Below, piece by piece: positions 51,988-60,973 of a stretch of 64,000 bases of DNA. The notes beneath the pieces are model-generated. The model had not been told where the DNA came from, made no database searches, and worked only from the letters and a program-made list of their open reading frames with translations. A program made the translations under genes and the position numbers. Position 1 is the first letter of the stretch. Each line of letters opens with the position of its first letter. The DNA comes from an uncultured Alphaproteobacteria bacterium (GTDB taxonomy: Bacteria > Pseudomonadota > Alphaproteobacteria > RF32 > CAG-239), in assembly GCA_934273635.1 (NCBI GenBank), contig CAKQSV010000005.1:1-64000 (forward strand), written 5' to 3'.

Positions 51988-52591
51988 CTCCAACCTCCTT
52001 TTTATATCGCACATATTCCAAACGCGCCCCGCCGGCAGCATGAGCCGAACCGCCCCAGTTGTCATAATCAGACACACTGGCAACATCGGGCACGGCATAC
52101 GGTGCCATACCGCCGCCGTTGCCGTTAGCGGCTTTAACAACCTCCAACACTTCTAAATTATCGGAAATCTCCACCGTTCCGCCAACGCCCACATTACCGA
52201 CCGAAGCATTACCGCCACCATGAGCAGTCATCACAACATCACTGCCTAAAGTCACGACTGTACCGCCGCTCGCCGACACCTTAATTGTCATAGTCTGCGA
52301 GGCGGGGTTAAAAAACACCACCTCCACAAACGCACCGCCGCCACCGCTGGCTCCCCACGAAGCTCCGGAGTATATCCAAGTCGCATCCGCGCCTTTGGCT
52401 CCGCCCGCCGCCAGTTTATAAACCCCGCGCGGCAGTTCTACGGCAAAATCCGCAGGGGAAGCATTAACTAAAACCTCACCTTTTGCATAAGGATTAACAT
52501 CATATAGTTTTGTTTTACCTTTATACACTTGTCCGATAAGCTTGCCGCCACGATACACCTCCGCCACTTTTTTCTGTTTACGATACAGCAT
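51968..52591 (-). CDS. Gly-rich phage tail-tip protein (paralogue 2)
   Basis: A 207-residue protein with VAEVYRGGKLIGQVYKGKTKLYDVNPYAKGE, a beta-rich part (ADFAVELPRGVYKLAAGGAKG), then Gly-rich segments (SWGASGGGGAF, AHGGGNASVGNVGVGG, AANGNGGGM) and YVRYKKE near the end. Same layout as 49453-50094 but without its Cys cluster. Likely receptor-binding tip. It abuts 52592-52957 (stop TAA directly before ATG). Confidence 0.65.
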   Translation of the reverse strand: MLYRKQKKVAEVYRGGKLIGQVYKGKTKLYDVNPYAKGEVLVNASPADFAVELPRGVYKLAAGGAKGADATWIYSGASWGASGGGGAFVEVVFFNPASQTMTIKVSASGGTVVTLGSDVVMTAHGGGNASVGNVGVGGTVEISDNLEVLEVVKAANGNGGGMAPYAVPDVASVSDYDNWGGSAHAAGGARLEYVRYKKEVGDDGKNV

Positions 52592-52957
52592 TTACGCCTC
52601 CACCACAAAATAAAAAGTACCTTCATCGGGGCTTTCAGGCAGTTTTTCCACCACCTGAAAACTCTCCGCCACTTTTTTAATCTCTGTACTCAATTCCGTA
52701 TTTTGCTTATCAAGCTGCGCACGATTAACCGCGTCATAAGCGGTTGTGCCGTCAGCCACGTTTCTGAGCTTAAAGTTTCCGGCGTCAAAATCCCCCTGCA
52801 TTTTCGACAAACCGTTTTTCAAAAAACATTGCGACAACCCGTTGGCAAAGTTGTCATCTTCCTCGTCCATATGGTCGGTCACAATGTCAATATCGTTAAT
52901 CCGGTCATCTTCCCAATTATGCAGACGGCTAAAATTTCCCTCACTGTCAAATGGCAT
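52592..52957 (-). CDS. Phage tail protein (fibre/tip attachment)
   Basis: A 121-residue protein beginning MPFDSEGNFSRLHNWEDDRINDIDIVTDHMDEEDDNFANGL, a start typical of short-tailed alphaproteobacterial phage tail proteins, and ending VVEKLPESPDEGTFYFVVEA. The start at 52957 is preferred over an upstream in-frame codon because AAGGAG lies there at proper spacing. Its product probably anchors the fibres coded after it. Confidence 0.7.
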   Translation of the reverse strand: MPFDSEGNFSRLHNWEDDRINDIDIVTDHMDEEDDNFANGLSQCFLKNGLSKMQGDFDAGNFKLRNVADGTTAYDAVNRAQLDKQNTELSTEIKKVAESFQVVEKLPESPDEGTFYFVVEA

Positions 52958-52968
52958 ATTTTTTCTCC

Positions 52969-53844
52969 TTATTTTTTCACTGCCCAATCATAACGCACAT
53001 ACAAAAATCCCGAAGCGTCTTCACAAACAGCCTCGGGTTTGACTTTTCGTACTTCTTGCGCGATTAATCCAATGCGTGGCGTTTTATCGTTTTTATAATT
53101 AAACAGATAAACCGTCAGCCCGTTATCCAACTTGCCGACTGCTTTAATATTTTCCTTAAACCGACGGTCAGAAGCCACAAACGCCGCGCCGATTTTGCCC
53201 GCGGTCTCAAAGGTATTTTGCAACCGTTGAGCCTGATCGGCATCATTTTGACGCTGACGATTATACATATCGTCATAAGCCTGTGACGCGATTTTATACT
53301 TGTCCATCGCCACCTGATATCCGCTTGGCGAATTTGACAACAAAGCCAAAATCTCATTAACCGGCTGCATTCTGGCACTATTTGAAAATCCGGCGCTGCG
53401 AATACTGTCGCTCAAACTGTTACTGAAAGCATTTTGACCGGCTGTCACACTTTGATAAGCCGCTTGATTAAGAGCATTATTTTGATTGTTTTGCAAATCG
53501 GTCATCGCGCGTTGATAAGCCTCGCTGCCCACACTCAAACCCTGATTTTGCAGTCTGGTCTCCAAATCCGCGGTTTGATTGGCAAATTGCGGCGTCAGCT
53601 TGTCAATATATGAATTATAGAGTGAATTTTCCGCCCGTTGCCGCGCCGCGTCAGACCCGTCGACACTATAAACATAATCCGGACGCCCCTCCAAACTCTG
53701 CGCCAAATTATAACCGGTGCCGGCCATTAACGCGTTAGTGTTGTCCACCGTTGACGTATCCACATTGTTCAAATAGTTCAAAGCCCCCATGGCACCGATA
53801 TTCATCCCTGCGGTTGTTCCGCTAAACCCTAATGCTTTTGACAT
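52969..53844 (-). CDS. Phage tail protein with S74-type chaperone C-terminus
   Basis: A 291-residue protein. The N-terminal 210 residues are helical (AQSLEGRPDYVYSVDGSDAARQRAENSLY, FANQTADLETRLQNQGLSVGSEAYQRAMTDLQ, PVNEILALLSNS), as in a family common to alphaproteobacterial phages. The C-terminal 65 residues (SDRRFKENIKAVGKLDNGLTVYLFNYK... ...RIGLIAQEVRKVKPEAV) are an intramolecular chaperone domain of the peptidase S74 type, which trimerises fibres and then cuts itself off. Family motif S-D-R-R-x-K is present. Confidence 0.8.
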   Translation of the reverse strand: MSKALGFSGTTAGMNIGAMGALNYLNNVDTSTVDNTNALMAGTGYNLAQSLEGRPDYVYSVDGSDAARQRAENSLYNSYIDKLTPQFANQTADLETRLQNQGLSVGSEAYQRAMTDLQNNQNNALNQAAYQSVTAGQNAFSNSLSDSIRSAGFSNSARMQPVNEILALLSNSPSGYQVAMDKYKIASQAYDDMYNRQRQNDADQAQRLQNTFETAGKIGAAFVASDRRFKENIKAVGKLDNGLTVYLFNYKNDKTPRIGLIAQEVRKVKPEAVCEDASGFLYVRYDWAVKK

Positions 53845-53855
53845 AATATTTTCTC

Positions 53856-54287
53856 CTAAAATTTATTTTCTGATTTTAACAAACCAAGAACCAAACAGTC
53901 CTTGCCGTCTTCTCTAAATTGTCTTAGTTTTCCCTCGATTTTAAAACCCAACCTCAGAACAAACTTCAGACATTTTTCGTTGTCGTCATCCACCAACAAA
54001 TTAATGCGCTTGCATCCACAAACATCAAACGCCTCACGCATAAACGCACTCAAAATACGCCGATTACACCAACGCGCGTCTTCGGCATAAATTGTCCACC
54101 ACACATCTTGCCCGCGCCGCAGATTATGAAATATCAGTCCGGCAATAATTTTGGCGTTGCGCATAATGCCATAAACCCGATAATTCTGCAGCCACGCCGT
54201 ATCGGTGCGCAAACCGTTGCATACCCAATGCGCAATCAGGTCATCCCTGTCCGGCACAATCTCAGAGTAATCCGCTGCCTGCCTCAT
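53856..54287 (-). CDS. GNAT-like acetyltransferase, phage-encoded
   Basis: A 143-residue protein with a GNAT fold pattern: RVYGIMRNAKIIAGLIFHN, YAEDARWCNRRILSAFMREAFD (acetyl-CoA loop region) and LLVDDDNEKCLKFVLRLGFKIEGKLRQF at the C-terminus. Phage tail modules of this type often carry one; the substrate (virion or host protein) is unknown. It overlaps the tail-hub gene by 26 bp, so it is part of the operon. Confidence 0.75.
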   Translation of the reverse strand: MRQAADYSEIVPDRDDLIAHWVCNGLRTDTAWLQNYRVYGIMRNAKIIAGLIFHNLRRGQDVWWTIYAEDARWCNRRILSAFMREAFDVCGCKRINLLVDDDNEKCLKFVLRLGFKIEGKLRQFREDGKDCLVLGLLKSENKF

Positions 54288-55815
54288 ATCTCACCCCCGT
54301 GTCATACCACTCAATCAAATTGCCTCGTGTTTTGGTTTTGAACACAATGCTGACCTTATATCCCGTTGCCGAGTTGGCAATCCACTGACTGCGAATACGC
54401 CCCTTGAGCGTTGCCCAACGCGTGCCTATGGGGCGAGCCAAAGTGCTCCACTTGGCCTCGTTCCATTTGGTCTGCCCGCTGTGCCCGATGTTTTCAACAA
54501 ACGTTTTATCCTCATCACCAAAATCTGTTTTGGTATAAATCACCAAGGCATAACGAGTTGAAGACTTCGTACGAGGATTAAGCAACTGAATACGCTTAAG
54601 CGCCGCCGTGCCCAAATTGGAATACGCCTGCTCAACGTGCCCGCAAATATGCAGTTTGTCGTCCGAATACCCTTCGTCAAACAAATACACCCCGTCTTTT
54701 GCGCCAAAATACAATCGTCCGCCAAACCCGCACCAACACAACGCCGGAATATTGGTAAAGCGACACCACGCGCCGGTAGCGGTGTTCACCACGTGTTGCT
54801 CAAAAGTCTGATTAGTCGGAACATTAAAAATCGCATATCCGCCACGACCATAAATAATACCTTGCCAACCGAACTTATTTTTGCCGGCGCGGGTGCGTTC
54901 CAAAACCAAACCTCTGATTTTGTCACTAAAAGACACCAACGCCGCATTGGTTTTATCCAACGGCAACGCCTTTGAAAGCGGAATATACCCATCTTCAGAA
55001 ATCACCACCACATCACCCTGATACGGAATCACACAGCGATATCCGATAGGTCGGCTCATCCGATAAACTCCTTTGAGCGACCAGTCCACCGCATTATTGG
55101 GATTACTTCCGGCATAAACCATCACTTCCCCTTCTGAGGTAATAAACACTGTCAGATCGTCAATACCCTGCCCGCCGTCCTGCGTCCAAGAAGCCACCGC
55201 CACCAATTCGCCGCCATCGCGAGCGATGGTCGACAGATCAAACTTGTTCAACGTGCCCTGCACCTCGCCCACACCCGATGAATACCAAATATTGAGCGAG
55301 CCTTTCTCCACAAAAAACAAACGTTGTTTCGACACACAAACATTAACCAATTTTTGCGCCACTAGTCCTTCGCCGCTCACCGCCAAATCTTCAAAATGCG
55401 TCTGCCCTTCGTCGTCAATATAAAAAGTCTGCGGCGCGTCGCTACCGTTGACCATAATAAGACGGTGCTTAAATTGGCACCATTGCCATATTGAGCTATG
55501 AAAAGACTTGCCATAAGCCGTCACATTTTGCTTAGACGATATGTTATAAACATTGCCGCCGCAAAACGCCAAAAAACGATTAGCCCCCGAAACATTATAG
55601 CACATCAGTGTGCTGACCTTGTCGGGCAACGCGGCATATTTGCAATATCCCTTGCGCAAAACAACTTTGGTATCAAGCGGAATGTAATTGTCCATCACAA
55701 TCGCGTCGTCAGCCGCCATTTTATCCAAACTGTCACGCGCGTTCAGCCCGCCGATTGGCGCCGGAACACTGCAAGTTTGCGACACCGCGCCGCGATTAAC
55801 TGTTCTTTGCTGCAT
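54262..55815 (-). CDS. Phage tail-hub / DNA stabilisation protein (P22 gp10-like)
   Basis: A 517-residue protein with the pattern APIGGLNARDSLDKMAADDAIVMDNYIPLDTKVVLRKGY at the N-terminus, repeated beta strands through the middle (FGWQGIIYGRGGYAIFNVP, GAKDGVYLFDEG), and FKTKTRGNLIEWYDTGVRYE at the end. This fits the beta-propeller tail-hub family including P22 gp10. It lies between the adaptor and the fibre genes. The overlap with 55796-56506 (20 bp) marks coupling. Confidence 0.8.
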   Translation of the reverse strand: MQQRTVNRGAVSQTCSVPAPIGGLNARDSLDKMAADDAIVMDNYIPLDTKVVLRKGYCKYAALPDKVSTLMCYNVSGANRFLAFCGGNVYNISSKQNVTAYGKSFHSSIWQWCQFKHRLIMVNGSDAPQTFYIDDEGQTHFEDLAVSGEGLVAQKLVNVCVSKQRLFFVEKGSLNIWYSSGVGEVQGTLNKFDLSTIARDGGELVAVASWTQDGGQGIDDLTVFITSEGEVMVYAGSNPNNAVDWSLKGVYRMSRPIGYRCVIPYQGDVVVISEDGYIPLSKALPLDKTNAALVSFSDKIRGLVLERTRAGKNKFGWQGIIYGRGGYAIFNVPTNQTFEQHVVNTATGAWCRFTNIPALCWCGFGGRLYFGAKDGVYLFDEGYSDDKLHICGHVEQAYSNLGTAALKRIQLLNPRTKSSTRYALVIYTKTDFGDEDKTFVENIGHSGQTKWNEAKWSTLARPIGTRWATLKGRIRSQWIANSATGYKVSIVFKTKTRGNLIEWYDTGVRYEAGSGLL

Positions 55816-56506
55816 TAATCACCACTCCTGACTTTATCTTGTCAAAACCCGAAGCCAACACAATATCTTGAGGCGACAACGTGTTGGCAAATCTGGCTTT
55901 TATCTCGCGATAATATTCGTTATATTCCTCTTCATAAGGCATACCGTTGCGCCGATACCAACGCCAGACAATGCCTTTTTTGACCAGAAATTCATCAAAA
56001 ATCGGAATATCGGTGTTTTTGCTCAGCACCGTCTTTTCTTCATAACCGGCAGCGGCGTCAAACACGATGTTCGCCGACCGATATTGGAAAACAATTTGCA
56101 TTTTGGGCGGCGGCGGTGTCAAAAACTTAAACATACCGTTCTGCAGCTTAAATTTCAAATTAACCGAGGCCAAATTAAAATACTTTTCACGCATCCACGA
56201 TTCCGGCGTAATGGCGCCAATCACCTGCTCTTGTCCGTCTTTCACAAAAACAGTATTGTTCAGCAGGCAATAAAAATCGGGGCAAAATTCGGCAATAACA
56301 TAATTCGTCTTGCCCGCAACAGTGCGAAAACTTCCCTCTTTGGTCAGCTCCTGCCAGTCACCGTAACGCAGCAAACTGTCCAGAGTGTCTTTTGCCACAC
56401 TCAAAAACAACGCGTCCTGTCCCGAATTTGCCGAGAACAAATCCTCCGGACGTTGCGCCGCCACCAAATCCGCCGCCTCCTGACAAATTTCCAAAATATT
56501 TTTCAT
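55796..56506 (-). CDS. Phage head-tail adaptor (P22 gp4-like)
   Basis: A 236-residue protein. CQEAADLVAAQRPEDLFS at the N-terminus, FLSVAKDTLDSLLRYGDWQELTKEGSF, and FDEFLVKKGIVWRWYRRNG... ...EEEYNEYYREIKAR are the marks of the gp4-like adaptor or tail-accessory family of short-tailed phages. It overlaps its upstream neighbour by the ATGA tetranucleotide. Confidence 0.75.
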   Translation of the reverse strand: MKNILEICQEAADLVAAQRPEDLFSANSGQDALFLSVAKDTLDSLLRYGDWQELTKEGSFRTVAGKTNYVIAEFCPDFYCLLNNTVFVKDGQEQVIGAITPESWMREKYFNLASVNLKFKLQNGMFKFLTPPPPKMQIVFQYRSANIVFDAAAGYEEKTVLSKNTDIPIFDEFLVKKGIVWRWYRRNGMPYEEEYNEYYREIKARFANTLSPQDIVLASGFDKIKSGVVINAAKNS

Positions 56507-57063
56507 GACCGTCTCCTTCCGTAACGAGGCACCGAATTGCGCTTTAACTCGGTCAGTTCGTCCCTGAGCGCCTTAATTTCAGCCTTATAGTTTTCTTCTT
56601 TTTGGCTGAAACTCTCCAAATTTTTGCAATTTCGAGCATAAGCCACAAATTTTTGCGCCAATTCGCGCTCGTGTTCCAACTCCAACTGCTCGGCTTTATC
56701 CGCGGGCAAATTAGCCAAAGCCTCCACCGTAAACACCCCTCTCACCTTAAGGCTTTCGATTTCCGCCGCGGTCAAAAAAGCAAACTGCTCCAGCGGCGTG
56801 CCGTTTTCCACCTGCTTTTTACTCATCTGATAACGAGCGTATTCAATCGGAAAACGATTAATTTTCTCGGGCGTTGCCGGTTGGTCAAAAATCTCGCAGT
56901 TGTTGTCTTTAATTCTAATTTCCACAAAACAACGATTAGCAAATATCGGCAAACCGTCGACATTTAGCTTTCCGGTTTTAACGGCTTTGTCATAAAATCT
57001 CGCCGCTATGCCATCCTGACGCTGATTGCCTTGCAGCGTGCTTTGAAATGCGCTAAAGTCCAT
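56503..57063 (-). CDS. Conserved phage structural-module protein
   Basis: A 186-residue protein with VEIRIKDNNCEIFDQPATPEKINRFPIEYARYQ and GTPLEQFAFLTAAEIESLKVRGVFTVEALANL, then a C-terminal coiled coil (SQKEENYKAEIKALRDELTEL). A protein with this pattern sits between capsid and adaptor genes in many alphaproteobacterial phages; function unknown. The ATG at 57063 has AAGGAG eight bases upstream, better than the in-frame GTG at 57072. Confidence 0.7.
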   Translation of the reverse strand: MDFSAFQSTLQGNQRQDGIAARFYDKAVKTGKLNVDGLPIFANRCFVEIRIKDNNCEIFDQPATPEKINRFPIEYARYQMSKKQVENGTPLEQFAFLTAAEIESLKVRGVFTVEALANLPADKAEQLELEHERELAQKFVAYARNCKNLESFSQKEENYKAEIKALRDELTELKRNSVPRYGRRRS

Positions 57064-57085
57064 TATTCTCACTCCTTAATAAAAT

Positions 57086-57118
57086 GCGGAGCTGCGCCAC
57101 TCACAAGCACAGCCCCGC
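57086..57118 (-). terminator. Possible terminator after the capsid gene
   Basis: GCGGAGCTG and CAGCCCCGC (one mismatch). On the minus strand ATTTTATT follows. It lies just after the capsid gene, a usual site for partial termination. Confidence 0.5.
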
Positions 57119-57135
57119 TGATTTTCACCCTTTGG

Positions 57136-58092
57136 TTAAGCGCGCGAACTAATCAACACACCCTGCAAACCGGCGTTAGACATGGTCATATTGCCTGCCC
57201 AACCGATAATTTTATACATAGCGTCTTGATTAATTGCCAAACGCTCACCGCCAATAACCGCCATGTTACGGTCTTTATGCGGACGCAGATAAATATAATT
57301 GGTGTTCAGAAAATACATTTTATTATCCGGACATTGACCGTTGTCACAAAGCACATCTGTATTTTTATATTTGAGGTTGGCAAAACCGGCATCAGCCATT
57401 TTGCTGTCAGAAAAACGCTGCATCGGGGTTAATGCGCTCTCAAAAATCGAGTACAAACCGGCGCCGGTGACAATCAAATCCGGACGCTCGGTACCACGAC
57501 ACAACTGCATATACAGCTTGTCCATATTCGCCAAAATCGTGTCTGAGGTCAAAGCCGCGTCGGCAGTCAAAGCCTTGTTGCGCCAAAATTCGTTACCGGC
57601 CGTCGCGCGGTTAATGCCGCCGACCGTTCCGGTCTCGGGCGCGTCAGCCACCAACAGCGCCAAACCGCCGATTTCTTTGCCGTCCGAGCCGGTACCATCA
57701 GAATAAACCGCGGCCGACATCTTGTTTTTCATCGTTTTGCAGGCGTTGTCAATGCGCTTAGACATCAAATCCATAACCTGAGCATGACCGGCGTTCTTGA
57801 GCATATCTTCGCCCGAGATTGCCACCGGCACGGCGCAAAGTTTCAAAGAATATTCCGCAGCCGTAAACAGCTGTTTCGGGGTGTAACTAATGGTCTCATA
57901 ACCCGAATACCAGGTCAAATCGCCCTCACCGTATTCCAATTCTTCCAAAATTTTAGAACCACCGCTAATCTCGCGGATTTTGCCTTTATCATGCAAACGG
58001 CTGAGCAAAGCATTGCCCTTAGACACGTTGTCAGCCAAACTGCCGGTACGGCTTTCCAAAGTTGAAGTAAAAATGTCATTATAGTCTGTCAT
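57136..58092 (-). CDS. Phage major capsid protein
   Basis: A 318-residue HK97-fold-type coat protein by position and pattern: N-terminal arm (TLESRTGSLADNVSKGNALLSRL), EELEYGEGDLTWYSGYETISYTPKQLFTAAEYSLKLCAVPVAISGEDMLKN, and SALTPMQRFSDSKMADAGFANLKYKNTDVLCD with an ending VIGGERLAINQDAMYKIIGWAGNM. It follows the scaffold gene and is the typical P22/podovirus-like size. Expected at about 400 copies per particle. AAGGA is upstream of the start. Confidence 0.85.
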   Translation of the reverse strand: MTDYNDIFTSTLESRTGSLADNVSKGNALLSRLHDKGKIREISGGSKILEELEYGEGDLTWYSGYETISYTPKQLFTAAEYSLKLCAVPVAISGEDMLKNAGHAQVMDLMSKRIDNACKTMKNKMSAAVYSDGTGSDGKEIGGLALLVADAPETGTVGGINRATAGNEFWRNKALTADAALTSDTILANMDKLYMQLCRGTERPDLIVTGAGLYSIFESALTPMQRFSDSKMADAGFANLKYKNTDVLCDNGQCPDNKMYFLNTNYIYLRPHKDRNMAVIGGERLAINQDAMYKIIGWAGNMTMSNAGLQGVLISSRA

Positions 58093-58170
58093 ATTTTTTG
58101 TTCCTTATAAAAAAACAGCCGCAGAATTTGCGACCGTCACAGTTGTTTTTTCCGTTAGGGTTAATCAAAA

Positions 58171-58914
58171 TCAGTCCTCGAGCTCACGGAATTTTTGCTC
58201 AAGGATTTCACGCGTGGTCATTTGAGAATAATCTTCTTTTCCCTGCTGTCCGCGCGGTGAAAATCCGGCCGATTTGGCTTTTTGCGCCTCGTCCGCCAGA
58301 TGTTGCAGATTTTGCGAAGACTGTTTTTGCAACAACTCCGCTCTGGTCTGCGCATTAAGCCACAAAGCCTTGTCGTATGCGGTTTCAAAATCCGCCGCCA
58401 CGCCGCTGTTTAGCAATGCAAACATCTCGTCTTTCACCACCATAAAATACGGATGCAGCAAATTGCCGTCATCATCTTTGGCGCTGACAAAATTGCTTAT
58501 GGCTAATTGTTTGGTCTGCTCGCCCTGTTGCCGCAACGCCTGCCACAAATTTTGCTGATTTTGCGCCAACTGTTGCAAACACCCGACCACTTCAGGCGGT
58601 AACTTAAAATCGGGTTCGACCTTTTGCGGAAACGTCACGCCGTAAACCCGCGCCAAATATTCCAAAGTCTCCAACGGGTGCAAGGCCAACGCCTTGTCGA
58701 TGGCCGCCATCCCCTCCACCCAAACTTTTGGGTCAGACACGCCGTCATGGCTCAGTCGTTCCTGCTCGCGGCTAAACACATCATCAATCCAATGATGTAT
58801 GGCTTCAACTTTTTCCAAATGTTCTTGCGGGCTTTCTTTCGGCAAAACATCTACCAATTCGGATTGAAGCTCCTCCACCGGCGGTGTTGGCTCTGCCGTC
58901 ATTTCTTCTTTCAT
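58171..58914 (-). CDS. Phage scaffolding protein
   Basis: A 247-residue acidic, Gln/Glu/Leu-rich helical protein placed directly before the capsid gene. It has NLWQALRQQGEQTKQLAISNFVS, DDDGNLLHPYFMVVKDEMFALLNSG and a C-terminal helix-rich, charged end (TTREILEQKFRELED), the part that binds coat protein in scaffolds. The start at 58914 is used because AAGGAG lies nine bases upstream. It overlaps the 75-residue gene by ATGA. Confidence 0.75.
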   Translation of the reverse strand: MKEEMTAEPTPPVEELQSELVDVLPKESPQEHLEKVEAIHHWIDDVFSREQERLSHDGVSDPKVWVEGMAAIDKALALHPLETLEYLARVYGVTFPQKVEPDFKLPPEVVGCLQQLAQNQQNLWQALRQQGEQTKQLAISNFVSAKDDDGNLLHPYFMVVKDEMFALLNSGVAADFETAYDKALWLNAQTRAELLQKQSSQNLQHLADEAQKAKSAGFSPRGQQGKEDYSQMTTREILEQKFRELED

Positions 58915-59138
58915 TTCCAAATACTCCTTTTATAGTTATAAATTAAGTCAGCAAAAATTTCGGCTCGTTCTTGTTTTTGCTGACGCTGTTTAACTTTGGC
59001 GGTGTAGTCTGCGGAATAATCCGCGGCCAAAGCAACTTGATTTGCCTTGATGTAGCGGTCAATATCTTCGGCACAAGCCGCCACGCTACCGTCGGGCAAA
59101 ACAACCTCCTGCGTCCATCGACGACTGATATTACTCAT
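58911..59138 (-). CDS. Small phage protein between portal and scaffold
   Basis: A 75-residue protein with WTQEVVLPDGSVAACAEDIDRYIKANQVALAADY and a basic C-terminus (QRQQKQERAEIFADLIYNYKRSIWK). Unrecognised. Overlaps both neighbours by ATGA, so it is firmly in the structural operon. Confidence 0.65.
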   Translation of the reverse strand: MSNISRRWTQEVVLPDGSVAACAEDIDRYIKANQVALAADYSADYTAKVKQRQQKQERAEIFADLIYNYKRSIWK

Positions 59139-60916
59139 AATTGCCGCTCCTCTTTCAGACGCAACTCGGCGCGATTAATCCGCGCTTTTTCTTTTTCGGC
59201 AAATTCCTTAATTTCCAACTCTTTGCGTTTGAGCAAATTTTTCTCCTGAGCGGCTTGAGCTTGCCCCGCCAACAGCGAGTTTTGCAAAGCCTGCGCCTGA
59301 CCGGATTTGTCATCGGGTTTAGACAACTCTTTGCTAATACTATCAAACGCCTGCTCCAACACGTTTTCAAACATCCGCGCCCGAGGCATAGAGGCAATAA
59401 CAGCCTCAATCATCACCCGATAAAGCGGCAACAACAACGGCTGTTGCGACACCAAACCAAACGCCTCTTTTATCATCTCGTGAACCGTTTTCACCCCGTT
59501 TAAAGCGTTTTGTTGCTCAGCCTCTTTGTCAAAAACCGCGTCACTCTCCACTCTTAGCGTCATCCCTCGTAACTTTTCGGTTTTGAGCAATGCCACCGCC
59601 TGTTTGGCAATGAGCGGATTTTCGCCCTCCGGCAAAAAGCGCAATAAGGCTTTTTCCGAGAACTGCTCGCAAATAATCTCCGCCTTAATCCGATACAAAT
59701 CGGCAATAAAGCGTTGCATATCATTTTGCCGATCCTGATTGCGCAAAGTGCCAAAGTTGGTCTTTTGCCGCACGGCGGTCGCCGTCTCTGTGCTGTTGGC
59801 ATTACCGCGCATAATGTCCGACACACCGGTCACATCAAAAATGCGCTTGATAATATCTTCACGCCGCACCGACAACTGCTCCAATGCCTGAACATATTGC
59901 TCGATTGGCGCAAAGTCGATAATACCGCGAATACCGCCGCAGTCCTTGAGTTTTTGAAAATCGCTGACCGCCACCAATGTCACGTCTTTGTTCAAAATAT
60001 GATACAGCTCAGGAAACGACTTGTCATAAGCGCCGCTCACTTTCAACGCTTGCATCACCATTTTCATCCGACTGGTAATGCCGTTCAGTTCGCTGAGCAT
60101 TTCCTTAATCAGACAATAATCCGGCGTCGGAATCACACTGTCATTGGTCTGCGTGGCGAATATCGGCTTTGGACACGGAAAAAATCCCTTTAAGCGCAAC
60201 GGATCTTCCAACTCTTTTAAGAACTTATGCGGATATTCGCGGCTCACCCAATAAACCGTTTTTGTCGGCTTATACCACACTTCATAAACGCAAATGTCAT
60301 TTTCCGCAGCCAAAGCGTTGTCAAACTCTTTTCCAAAATTTTGCGCCAAAGCGGCATGGCTCATATAAGTTTTGCGCGCCACCCAATTAATATCCTCCCA
60401 AATCCCGACTTTATCACAGTCTGCCAAAAAATATTCGGGGTCGACATAGCGCGAAACCACTTGCTCGTTGTGTTTTATCGGCAACACGCCATTTTTAGCG
60501 TCAGGATTTTTAATCTCAATAAATTCGGGCTGATACTGCTCCCAAACAATACCGCAGCCCGAAATCAAAAAGTCGTTGCGGGCATATTTAATCACGCTGT
60601 CAAAATCAAATTGCCCGAGATTCCAGTCCAACGCTTTTTCCAAAATTCGGCACGCCGTGTTTTCAACCAAATTCGCCGCCTTGCTGGTGCGTTCAATATA
60701 CGGATGCGGCTGCTTAAAATATAAAAACGGTTTCAAGGTTTCGATAGAAGACCAAAAAATATTATACCGCCCGCTGCTCAAACCATTGCTGACCGCGTCT
60801 TTGTAATAAGCCCGCGTTTCTCTCACCAAGCGATGATACGGCGCGTATTGTTTCTCCGCCGCGTTCAGCATTTTAATCAGTGCCGCCGGCGTCGGTTTGT
60901 GATTTGTACTTGTCAT
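59135..60916 (-). CDS. Phage portal protein (short-tailed phage type)
   Basis: A 593-residue protein that would form the ring at the capsid vertex. N-terminal NAAEKQYAPYHRLVRETRAYYKDAVSNGLSSGRYNIFWSSIETLKPFLYFKQPHPYI, then YARNDFLISGCGIVWEQYQ, DYCLIKEMLSELNGITSRMK, SDIMRGNANSTETATAVRQK, and a long helical C-terminus. Size and place between terminase and scaffold are those of portals. AGGAG precedes the start. A terminator lies between this gene and the GroES-like gene. Confidence 0.85.
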   Translation of the reverse strand: MTSTNHKPTPAALIKMLNAAEKQYAPYHRLVRETRAYYKDAVSNGLSSGRYNIFWSSIETLKPFLYFKQPHPYIERTSKAANLVENTACRILEKALDWNLGQFDFDSVIKYARNDFLISGCGIVWEQYQPEFIEIKNPDAKNGVLPIKHNEQVVSRYVDPEYFLADCDKVGIWEDINWVARKTYMSHAALAQNFGKEFDNALAAENDICVYEVWYKPTKTVYWVSREYPHKFLKELEDPLRLKGFFPCPKPIFATQTNDSVIPTPDYCLIKEMLSELNGITSRMKMVMQALKVSGAYDKSFPELYHILNKDVTLVAVSDFQKLKDCGGIRGIIDFAPIEQYVQALEQLSVRREDIIKRIFDVTGVSDIMRGNANSTETATAVRQKTNFGTLRNQDRQNDMQRFIADLYRIKAEIICEQFSEKALLRFLPEGENPLIAKQAVALLKTEKLRGMTLRVESDAVFDKEAEQQNALNGVKTVHEMIKEAFGLVSQQPLLLPLYRVMIEAVIASMPRARMFENVLEQAFDSISKELSKPDDKSGQAQALQNSLLAGQAQAAQEKNLLKRKELEIKEFAEKEKARINRAELRLKEERQL

Positions 60917-60940
60917 TTAATTTCTCCTGATAATAAAAAA

Positions 60941-60961
60941 ATCCGACAACCTCAGCCGGAT
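60941..60961 (-). terminator. Intrinsic terminator between GroES-like and portal genes
   Basis: ATCCGAC and GCCGGAT with one mismatch; T-run on the minus strand. Placed 25 bp before the portal start. Confidence 0.7.
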
Positions 60962-60973
60962 TTATGTGTTTTT

